DNA of 64,000 bases, taken from contig JACCIC010000228.1 of NCBI GenBank assembly GCA_018907035.1, forward strand, positions 371,001-435,000, written 5' to 3'. Below are positions 1-9,104 of this stretch, one piece after another. The stretch comes from Sycobia sp. Sy_11 (taxonomy: Eukaryota; Arthropoda; Insecta; Hymenoptera; Epichrysomallidae). Position 1 is the first letter of the stretch, and each line of letters opens with the position of its first letter. A program made the translations under genes and the position numbers. Below the pieces are notes generated by a model. The model was not told the DNA's origin, did not search any database, and worked only from the letters and a program-made list of their open reading frames with translations.

Positions 1-904
1 TTTGGGCAGCCGTGATAATTCCGGCACCCGCTAGCCTTCCTCCCTGGAGGGGCAGGGTTCCTTTAGTGTCACCGCCGCGACTCCCTTCCTTATGCTTTTT
101 AGCAATACCGGATGTCGAGGGCGGAGTCTTGTCATATCCCTGTCGCCTCTTCATCCCTATCCTAATCTGCGTGGTAGGCCCCGGGGTGCCGGTCCTGCTA
201 GCATTTTTCTGCCGGGCCAACTTCCTCCTGGCTGAGCAACACAGACTCTTTGGGGGCAGTACTGCCTCCCTCTACACTGGTTAGTGTTTCAGGGGTCACA
301 ACCACTCCAGGCTTGTTGCCTGGAGCTGCGTCCTCCTTGCCCACTTAGCCAGTAACTCCTTCTGAGGTCCTCGGGGGCATTGCATCCTCCCGGGCCTCGC
401 CTTCTATATTTTTCTTTTTAACTTCCATAAAAGTCCCATGAGTAGCTAGGGAAATAAAATTCCGCCGACACAGAGCCCCGCATGTGCCGGTAAGGCTATA
501 TACTCGGGAAGTTCGCCCAGTGTTCCCGAGGCATCGTTTACGACCGCTACTACCCCAGCGACCAAGTCGGTACCCTTCAGCACGATAGCTCCCACCTTGG
601 GTTTGGGGGTTGGATATAATACCCATTGCGCCTCCTTCCGGACGCAATGGGGGGTTGCCCTTAGCCTCTGGGGTGTCCGCCTGGCTGTTCTCGAGAATCT
701 CGAGGCCCAGCTCCGGCTGCGAGAGAGACCTACGCGGGTTCCTTATTCAAGGACCCCACCGGAGTGGTTACTCTAGTGGTTAATCAGTACCTTTTCACCA
801 CCCAGCCCGCCTTGGGGCAGGGCCGCACCCTCCCAAACCAGTGCCGGGTCAGCCGCTAGGATCCCCAGACGAGCCTCCACAAGGTCTCAACCCCTGTTGG
901 AGGA
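1..904 (-). mobile_element. Probable non-LTR retrotransposon ORF1 fragment, GC-rich
   Basis: This stretch is much richer in G and C than the DNA after it. On the minus strand it reads low-complexity Pro/Gly/Lys/Arg protein, for example TPGPTTQIRIGMKRRQGYDK then TPPSTSGIAKKHKEGSRG near 20-190, interrupted by stops. The composition resembles the N-terminal part of gag-like ORF1 proteins of R1/jockey-type LINEs, and an R1-like element with zinc knuckles lies at 25850-28060. No zinc knuckle or endonuclease is present here, so the assignment is tentative. It may run off the left edge. Confidence 0.4.
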
Positions 905-1385
905 GGTGTAGTAATAATAAGGTGAAACTTAATTGGTACAGAAAGCCTACTTGGCCAGGTAGGTTTTTAGATTTTAATTCATACCACCAATTCGGAAACA
1001 AAATTGGAGCATTAAAGGGTGTTATTGTCAGAGCAATAAAATTGGCACATAAAGAGTTTAGAGAATTTATGAACATAAATATAGTTTACGTAGCTCACAT
1101 ATTACTTCCGGTTTAAAAGAGCATTGTTTAAAGTTTTTACATTCTTTTGATTTTGTGAATGTGGATATTTTGGACCATGGTATTAATAATAAGTATAAAA
1201 GGGAGAAAGTATTCACATTTCCAGGAATCGAAATCATGTGAATTTAATGTTAGAGTTTGGTAAATTGGACAGTGTTTATCATTCTTTGTTGATAATATCA
1301 TTTTTATCATTTTTATCATGTGTTTATCATTCATGATTGATAATATTAGTAGAGATACTTCATTCTTTATCTGAAACATAAAATA
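905..1385 (+). mobile_element. Penelope-like element fragment (RT C-terminus and ORF end)
   Basis: The frame at 920-1116 reads LNWYRKPTWPGRFLDFNSYH then ALKGVIVRAIKLAHKEF, the segment that follows the palm/thumb of Penelope-type reverse transcriptases (WYRKPT, SGRFL, then a helix). The downstream bases 1140-1280 align with the ORF-end sequence seen again at 28060-28200. The GIY-YIG endonuclease that should lie between them is deleted. There are stops and no 3' end, so it is an inactive relic. Confidence 0.7.
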
Positions 1386-1959
1386 GATTAATTATAGAAT
1401 TTTCAGATGAAGGCATTTTTCTTAAGATTTGGTTGATGTGGCGAGTTATTATTTTCCCTTTTGCAATTAGCTTATAAGTGTGCATTTACAAATTTCGATC
1501 AGTTTCTACTTTTGGATACTTCCCTTTTATACCTTCGAATTTAACTCTGACTCTGATTTCGTATGGTTTTCTACAGGTTTATCTATGCGTTTATCTTGTT
1601 GCTCTTTTGTTTTTCTTATTTTCTTCCGTTAGTCGGCAAGTCGCTATTTTCCTTTCTTCTGTGTAGGCGTTGCAGTACTCAGCAGTACTCTGCCTGCCTT
1701 CTAAAGGATAAACTAATTTTATTTGTGGTGGCTCACTTCCAACGTATAGGTAGTAGGATGTGAAACCTGTGACTCTATGTGGAGTTTTGTTATATTTGCA
1801 TATAATGTTAAACAGTGTAAATTTTTTTTATTATGTAAGTTTTTTTTATTATTTTTTTTATTACTCTACTAGTTTTCCTTTCAATGTGCTAATTACTTTT
1901 CGGCAATCGCATTGGATTGGGGGTAATATGCAGATATTGTTATTACATTTATAACATTT
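1386..1959. other. Intergenic or intronic AT-rich DNA, nothing recognised
   Basis: T-rich sequence with short open frames only (longest 66 codons, hydrophobic, without homology I recognise). No exon pattern or transposon motif was seen. Confidence 0.5.
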
Positions 1960-2175
1960 CTTTCACATAGCGTACGTGCCATTATCGGTGATAATGTTTC
2001 TTGGTGGCCCATGTCTTGTAAAATACGAGGCTAAGGTTTTTGCGATGTCGCGTTGATTCATCGTGACGTAGACGCTCAGATAGCCGCTTAATCTGCCTAT
2101 CACTAGTTTTATTATATTGCGAGGGACTGTGTGTGCTTCAGAAATTAGTTGTAACACGTCCTTCAATAAGTCCCG
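1960..2175 (-). mobile_element. Ty3/gypsy integrase core fragment
   Basis: The minus-strand frame of 67 codons contains VTMNQRDIAKTLASYFTRHG followed by PPRNIITDNGTYA. The TDNGT motif carries the second catalytic Asp of the retroviral-type integrase DDE triad. Only this block is kept. It is probably part of the same minus-strand element as the pol at 4264-5570, separated from it by the mariner and Penelope insertions. Confidence 0.7.
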
Positions 2176-2589
2176 TGATTAACCCTGAGATGGTGCTACT
2201 AGTGTCAAACGGCCAAGTTTCCCTAGAGTACGACTCTGTATATGAAATCTGTAAAAATTTCACGTCGATTGGACCACAAACAGCAGAATTATCGAGGTTA
2301 GTGTCACTAAGTCACGGTTAAGTCACTTTGTAGTTTATTTGAAAAATGGATAAAAGGAGTTTCGCGTGTTGATAAAACATTGCTTTTTAATGGGTAAAAA
2401 CACCGTAGAAGCCCAGCAATGACTTGAAAAACATTACCTGGACTCCTCTCCATCCAAACCAATGATTTGTTGGTGGTATGCTGAGTTTAAACGTGGTCGT
2501 ACGGACATAAACAATGCACGTTCAGGTAGGCTGTTGGAAGCCGTTACACCGAAAAATGTGAGTGAAGTGCTAAAATTAGATAAAAATAA

Positions 2590-3362
2590 ACTTAATATTA
2601 ATAATAAAATAAAAATAAAATAATAAATAAAATAAAATAATAAATAAAATAAAATAATAAATAAAATAAAATAAAATAATAAATAAAATAAAATAAAATA
2701 ATAAATAAAATAAAATAAAATAATAAATAAAATAAAATAAAAGTAATAAAAAAATATTCTATATTAATAAGGGACTACCTCCGCCACCTTAAATTAAAAT
2801 TCATCTTTGGTATCCGACGTTTTGAATCGCTACGGTTCATGCTCAGGAACTAAACTAAATTGGAAACCCCAGCATGCTACTTTATATAATCCATCCCCAC
2901 TCTAAATTTATTGGTATAGCATTTATAGGACCTCGACCTTCTTGGTCAAATACAAATTTTATATTAATAAGGAATGGTAAGTGTTGTGTAGTTTACTTGA
3001 CTCTAAAATTAAATTTACATTATTTGAGATTCTTCAAAATATGAATATTTTCAAGAGTTTCTATTTTATATTTTTTTTTAATACCTTTTCTAAAATATTT
3101 AGATTTTCAACTTCGACAGAATGTCACAAGTTTAAACTATGTTCTTTTTGCCCGGGTGTACCATTGATGCTTCGCAAGCTATATTATTGTTCATATATTC
3201 TTTGTTTTAGATATCTTCCCGTTTGTCCAATGTAATATTTGTCAAAATCTTTACAATTTACTTTGTATATCACTACTGTTTTCGAAGATTTATCATCCTT
3301 ATCTTTATAACTATTCAATAGCTTTCTAATATTAGTATCGCTTCTTAAGTAAACTTGAATAT
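2590..3362 (-). mobile_element. Penelope-like element 3' part with GIY-YIG endonuclease
   Basis: On the minus strand the ORF end encodes VVIYKVNCKDFDKYYIGQTG followed by RYLKQRI (around 3190-3290), the GIY-YIG nuclease signature of Penelope-like elements. Further on come the ORF-end sequence and a 3' UTR with the family-wide block (GTAGCGATTC, CGTCGGATACC, AAGGTGGCGG). It finishes in an (AAAATA)n-type tract at 2590-2750. Only the endonuclease region is left; the RT is missing. Confidence 0.75.
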
Positions 3363-3652
3363 AGGTTTAAGGTGGTGGGGCAGTCAGGTTGTCCTTTACT
3401 ACCATAGAATTCTGTTTTTATTATTTTTATTTTATTTTATTTATTATATTATTTTTATTTTATTATTAATTTTATTTTATTTTTATTTTTAATTTTTATT
3501 ATAATTTATTGTAGTAATAAGTTTTATTTCAGATTCTTCGTGGGTGAATATAAACAATGTCAGTCTGACAGAATATAATATATTATTTTAGCTAATATAT
3601 TATATTATAAAGACTGTAAGACGGATATTTATTAATTGAAGTGTCAAAAATC
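3363..3652 (+). mobile_element. Penelope-like element 3' end, opposite orientation
   Basis: It begins with AAGGTGGTGGGGCAGTCAGG, passes through a T/A-rich tract (3415-3500), and ends with the family 3' end (TTTTATTTCAGATTC, GGGTGAATATAAAC, CAGTCTGACAG, then AAAGACTGTAAGAC). It abuts the preceding minus-strand fragment, giving a tail-against-head inverted pair inside the mariner. Confidence 0.75.
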
Positions 3653-4263
3653 CTAATGAAATATCGCAAAGCGAAGGTTCGTGAGATTGCAGAAATGACA
3701 CAGTTATCATCTAGAAGTGTATTTACAATCCTTCATGAAAAATTGAACATAAAAAAGGTTTCTGCTAAGTGGTTGCTGCGATTGCTTTCAGTGGAACAAA
3801 AATAGCAACGAGTCGACAAGTCTGAGAGCTGTTTATCGCTATTTACTCGCAATAAAAAGGATTTTTATTATCGATACGTGACCATGGATTAAAAATGGAT
3901 ACATCATTTCACTCCGGAGACGAGTCGGCAATCATCTGAGTGGTGCAAGGCTGGTGAAAGCCGCCCAAAGCGTCGAAAAACGCAGCAGTCTGCTGGCAAA
4001 ATCATGGCGCCTGTTCATTGACTACCTGGAAAAAACTAAATCGATCAACACTGATTATTATATTGACTTGTTGGTATGTTTGAAGGAAGAGATCGCAGCA
4101 AAACGACCGCACATGAAGAAGAAAAACATCCTTTTACCAGGCAATCGAAATATTCTTGTGCTAACTTTATTTGATGTAAAGAAAATATTCCTTTTAAACG
4201 CTGATGGTCTGTATGCAGAATAAATAGATTGCCATAAATATAAGGTTTATATAATCTTATAAC

Positions 4264-5570
4264 TCATACTATGGCCAATGATTCTTTTTCTGTAGTTGAA
4301 TATTTTTGTTCTATTTTGTTTAGTGCTCTGGATACGAATTGGCACGGTCTTTCCTTGCCTTCTTGAATTTGTGAAAGAACAGCTCCAATTCCTTCATTAG
4401 ATGCTTCGGTAGTAATAATAAATTTCTCTTTTCTATTAGGATATGCTAGTACTTGTAAAATTAACATAAAATAATTTATTTTAATTTCTTTATTGTGTAT
4501 ACGCAATCTTCATTGAGAATGCGGTTTTCTTTTTGACTTCTTGTGCCATTTGCACTAAATAAAATCCGCTTGAGCAATCACTCAAATACCTCATACCTTG
4601 AAGTTGATCCATGACTTCTTTGGTGAATGGCAAGGGTAATTATCCTGTTGGGTGTGCTAATTTAATTTTCGGAAATCGATTACGATTCTCCATTTCCTTT
4701 CTCCGGAGGCGTCCATTTTATTTAGAAATATCCATACTGCACTGTAAAAAGGCGAGTCTGACTCTTCAATATAATTTTTTTCTTTAAATTTTCTAATTTG
4801 TTTCTCAATTTTCTGTCTAAGATTTAAAGGGTGACGATAAACTTTTGATGTAATGGGCAGTGGCCTTTTCAGTTCGATCTGATGTTGTACTTCATGAACA
4901 GCAAGGGTAGTTTCTCCCTTTAAGCAGAATATTTTAGCGTATCCCTGACAGAGATTCTGAATGTGCTCGGCTTCCTTTTGAGGTAAGTGAGAAACTCCAA
5001 TGGTTTCTAATAATTTATTAATTCTTTCATTTTATATTCCTTGAAGGACGTGAACAGGGAAAGCTCCATCTTTTGGGAGTCCCTTCTGGTTCACTTGGCG
5101 TAAAACTTCCTTGCTGAACGTAACAGGTAGTCTAGCGTCTAACCTGCGAGGTGTTTGGTGAAGTGATGCGAGTTTCCAAGACATCAGGTTTCAATGAAGC
5201 TTTTCTAACTTACTAAAGAAAACTTTTCTCTAGCAACTTCTCTATCTCGAGTTTATCAAGATATACTTGCAGAGGTGAGTTACTAGCGTTAGTACATAAA
5301 ATATTTATTATTTCATTTTTATTTTCATTGTTTGCACTTGCAGGCTGGTTTGTCTTATATGAGACACCGGTCAAGGCAATTTTACTTTTCTTCTCTTCGA
5401 CAACTGTAAGCTCGTTTGTCTTTTGGACACCTGGCAGAGGGTGCTTCTTCTTGAGGGAAGACAATATTTCTTCAATAGCTTGACTGCGGGGATGTCACGA
5501 GATAGTGCCCGATCTTCTTTACCGGAATTTCTATGGATGCTGCATGCTGCAGTTGTATTTATTTTCATAT
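4264..5570 (-). mobile_element. Ty3/gypsy pol fragment (RT and RNase H), degraded
   Basis: Read right to left: a region with KGETTLAVHEVQHQIELKRP and then PITSKVYRHPLNLRQKIEKQ; the RT fingers (EESDSPFYSAVWIFLNKMDA and RKWRIVIDFRKLN, 4650-4810); a further RT part (TKEVMDQLQGMRYLSDCSS); and the RNase H start (KFIITTEASNEGIGAVLSQI, PCQFVSRALNKIEQKYSTTE, 4264-4450). The RT YxDD motif is deleted. The linker style resembles 17.6/297-type (errantivirus-like) elements. Frameshifts and stops make it inactive. Confidence 0.85.
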
Positions 5571-5809
5571 AGTTTTGTTAAATATATATTTATGTCTCCC
5601 GTGATTGTTATTCTTTAATGATATTTCATTTACGGCACTATTAATTTTTGCACTGTAATTTTGTAACCGATCCCTTCCCAATATTCCATCCGCTTGAAGG
5701 GCCATCCTTTACCCCCGACGTTAAATTTATGATCTTTTCCTAAGTAATTTAGACTGAAATATCTTAGTATTCGTACATACTTACATTCGTACATACATTC
5801 GTAGTACTC

Positions 5810-6106
5810 ATGCATATTCGTGAGGCAAATGATCGTCTACAGCGTGCTTTCGAACAGCGATGCGTATCGCAAAAAAACATTAGTAAATTACAACTTGAGG
5901 TGGAAAATTTGGTGTTATTACAAGTTTCTCCTTTATCTTGTGCTGCACAACAGCAGATTAGTAAATTTTTTTATATCTACGAAGGTCCGTTCAAAATATG
6001 GCGAAAAATAGGCCAAAACGCTTTTGACCTAGGCTCTGTATGTGATGAAATGCAATCAAAAGGTGTATTTAATCGATGGAACTTGCGTCCTTATTATGTG
6101 TACTAA
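5810..6106 (+). mobile_element. Ty3/gypsy integrase C-terminal fragment
   Basis: The plus-strand frame of 98 codons contains SKFFYIYEGPFKIWRKIGQN and FNRWNLRPYYVY. This is the GPF/Y-type integrase tail (YEGPF, then an LRPY end) of Ty3/gypsy elements. Upstream, residues such as EANDRLQRAFEQRC fit the integrase C-terminal helix. It lies on the strand opposite to the pol at 4264-5570, so it is a separate insertion or an inverted remnant. Confidence 0.7.
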
Positions 6107-7431
6107 AAAACTTTAGTATTAGTTTTAAGGGTCAGGCGTAGATAAATAGTGTAATGATTTGTATAGGAAATATAATACTCTTATTGTATAATATTTTAAC
6201 TGTAATCTTGAAAACTAGTAGAAAAAATGTTTTAATTTCAAATTTTACGAAAAATATCGCTCGACTTGCTACATTATTTATATTCGATCCATATGCACTT
6301 CTATATAGACATATGCATCGAAAGAGCATAAATTATAGCGGATTCTTCTTGACTAAGTTTGGGTATATTGATATTATTCTATAGTCGATATTCAAAATAA
6401 TTGTACATACGTATGTATATATGTATGTACAATTACATGTGTATATGTAAAAAACATCTGGCTGTGAGACACTCGGGGAAGGGATTATGACGGTTCGAAT
6501 GTGCAAGTTTTCGCAGATCATAGCTAGGAGGTCTAAAGTGGAGAGGCTCCGACGATCGTGCGATTAAACATAGAACCTACACGAGGAAGTTTATGTAGAG
6601 GTTCCTACGTGCGGTTGTGATTTATATACGAGTTAACATAAGATCTGCCTGTAATTAAAACGGAATGGGTAAGTGTATAAAGTAAATAATAAAAAAATAC
6701 TGTAAAAATCAGTGTAGTTTAGTCAGAAAAAGTAATAGATGTAGAAATTCTTCGTCGATTGTAACTTGAAGCCTAAAGCAATCAAGAACGACGAAATTAG
6801 CCAAAACTGTTGATACAAGTAGACTACAACGAGCTTGAGGAAAGCGCAATATTGCAAAAATTTATAATATATGAAATGTTATACATTGTAAAAATCAAAA
6901 ATTGATGGGTATCGTGTGATCCCGAATTACCTGATCGTGCTCGTTCATGCACGATACATGTATTTATTCTGTTTATATGATCGCATTTATTTATCCACAA
7001 GATTATTTAAATAAATTAATAAATAACAAAACAATCTTACAATATCATAGGCGTATAAATTTAAATGTCTATTATTCGCTTGTAAATAATTTGCTAGGGT
7101 TATACCACTTGTTTGGGATGTACAAATCATATTATAATGAATTCGTCAATTTGTAAATGATCTTTATTTTCTAAGCTGTTATTACTTTATATAAATAAAA
7201 TGAGATCTTTTATTTAAAAACGATCTCATTATTTTATTAAGCGATCTTTTTTTTTAATTATTTTTTTATTTATTTAAGGTATTTCAAATTGTAGATATGT
7301 TTTGTTTAAATTATAGAGGATGTTATTTATAGTGTTACATATAGAATGAAATTATTTTATTTTCGATATTGTTTTATTTTTGACACTTTATTGTATTTTT
7401 TTTTTAGAATTATAATTCAATAAATTCAATG

Positions 7432-7480
<49 letters not shown>
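6107..7480. other. AT-rich non-coding DNA with a palindrome and (TA)n
   Basis: No exon or transposon protein was recognised. It contains an 11-bp-arm palindrome at 6400-6433 and ends in a (TA)n array at about 7435-7477, the insertion site of the next mariner. Confidence 0.5.
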
Positions 7481-7482
<2 letters not shown>

Positions 7483-7483
<1 letters not shown>

Positions 7484-8748
7484 GAGGTGCGCAACTTTGT
7501 TTCTGCCGTTTTTCGAGAGATAGCTGCAGCGGTAAGTGCTAGTTGAAATGGGGAGGTCAAGAATATCATACATTAGAGTTGGACATCTACCAACATAACT
7601 ACAGCAAATTACTCAATTTGTGTTTACATCAGAAACATAATCTCCATCGAAGTTGCCAGTTTTCGAGACCCATTCTCGTCATTCGAGGGAAGTGTTTATT
7701 TTCTGCTTTCATTTAAATTAAACTGCGGCTGAGGCTAATTGAATCTTCGCAAGTCCTTACGTTGAGACTGCTCTTATTGTAAGAATCTGTCATGAGTGCT
7801 TTCAATCCTTTAAGACCAGAGATTTTTCTGTCGAAGACCGTCATGGCGGCGGAAGAAAAAAAATTGTCGATAATTCCGAACTGGAGGCATTATGCTGAAG
7901 GCTTGTGCCAGGTGCTAGAAGATTTAGTAGAATCATTGGGAGCCTTTTGGTAAGCAATGTAGAAACGTCTCAAATCTATGGAAATCATTCAGAAGCAAGA
8001 AAATTGGTTTCCGTACAATCTGAACTCTAGAGCTGTTGAACAGAGTTTCTGGTCTTACGAACAGCTTCTTCAACGATAGAATTGAAAGCTATTTTACATT
8101 ATATTGTAACCGACGATGAAATTTGGTTCACTAAAATCTCAAGCACAGATCATTTTAGAGAATGTTCGAACATGCCTCCACATAGACGCCCAGACTGAAT
8201 ATTTACGGTTATGCTTTGGATTTGGTTCAACCAGTTCAGTGTCGTGTATTATGATTTGTTGAAATAGAGTGAAAACATTACACGGAATTAGAATCCAATG
8301 CAATTGATGCGTTTGATCTGAGCATTCAAGAAGAAGCAACTACAGTGCTAAAAGTGTTCTGATAAAGTTATCTTGCAAGCGGACAATGCTTTGTCATATG
8401 TCTCCAAACCGTTAAGGCAAAGTTTAAAGCATAAATTGGAAAGTTTCACCCCTCCTATTGTACTTTACGGACAATGCTCCGTTTGAGTGCCATTTGTCTC
8501 GATCGAAGTCATATTATCGAAATAACCAGAATTTCTACCCCTATCGATAAGTGAAAAAATGAATCGATTTTTTGGTCGCGTCAAAAAATGCATCAGTTTT
8601 TCGAGATGGTATTCAACAGTTGCCAAAAAAATGAAAAACGTAGTGGCTAGTGACCGACATTACTTTGAATCTTAAACAGGTAATCACTTTTTAAACATAA
8701 ATTCTCTAATTTTAGAAAAAAACGGCAAAATAAAAGTTGCAGACCTAG
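7483..8748 (+). mobile_element. Mariner element, near full length, both terminal repeats
   Basis: This 1266-bp element is bounded by TA on both sides. The left end reads TGAGGTGCGCAACTTTG and the right end, reverse complemented, CTAGGTCTGCAACTTTT; both then include TGCCGTTTTT, so the inverted repeats are about 33 bp. The inside encodes a mariner transposase in pieces: NKTAAEANRI, EDRHGGGRKKIVDNSE, IVTDDEIWF, ILQADNALSYVSKP, VVASDRHYFES. Many stops and frameshifts break it. It inserted into a (TA)n array and ends 212 bases before a CABIN1 exon. Confidence 0.88.
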
Positions 8749-8960
8749 TATATATTAAAAACACGTTAAGAGAAATTTAATTTCTTTTCCTGATTTAAAA
8801 AGTTGAAATTCCAATAAATAAATTGTGTAAGATGGCGCTCTAGCCGCATCAGTTCTTAAATTCGCCTTTGTTACGGTAGCGCGCTACTTGATATTGTTCA
8901 TTTTTTATTTTGAGCTATTTTACTGTAATTTTTATAATTTTCTTCTTTTTGCCACATTAG

Positions 8961-9104
8961 AAGCCATAATCCACATCGCTCATCTTTAGCAAAAGATATC
9001 AAGGATTTGTCTTTCGATTCCGATGTTCAATCTACGTTGTTATTTTGTGAGCTTTATGTAGATAAATGGTTGTCATCAAAACCGCATCTTATATTAGAAT
9101 CAAG
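8961..9104 (+). CDS. CABIN1: CABIN1 homologue, exon 1 of those visible
   Basis: The exon follows an acceptor (gccacattag) and ends before gtattt. It reads one base of a split codon, then 47 codons ([18 protein letters not shown] at the start, [15 protein letters not shown] in the middle), and leaves two bases over. Its phase shows that a coding exon ending with two spare bases must exist upstream. None was recognised in 1-8960, which is mostly mobile DNA. The acceptor lies only 212 bases downstream of the right end of a mariner copy (7483-8748). Confidence 0.78.

Larger units (their letters stand above)
2346..4225 (+). mobile_element. Mariner transposase relic, split by Penelope insertion
   Basis: The N-terminal part, 2346-2590, reads in frame (with one stop) from an ATG through the helix-turn-helix region, including a WW-YAEFKRG-like segment and ARSGR. 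The second part, 3655-4150, resumes with KVREIAEMTQLSSRSVFTIL, YRYVTMD before a stop, HHFTPETSRQSSEW, SINTDYYIDLLVCLKEEIAA and KRPHMKKKN. The DD34D catalytic region is interrupted and the C-terminus is missing. Bases 2590-3652 are foreign (two Penelope fragments in opposite orientation). This is a decayed class II element of the mariner family. Confidence 0.85.
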
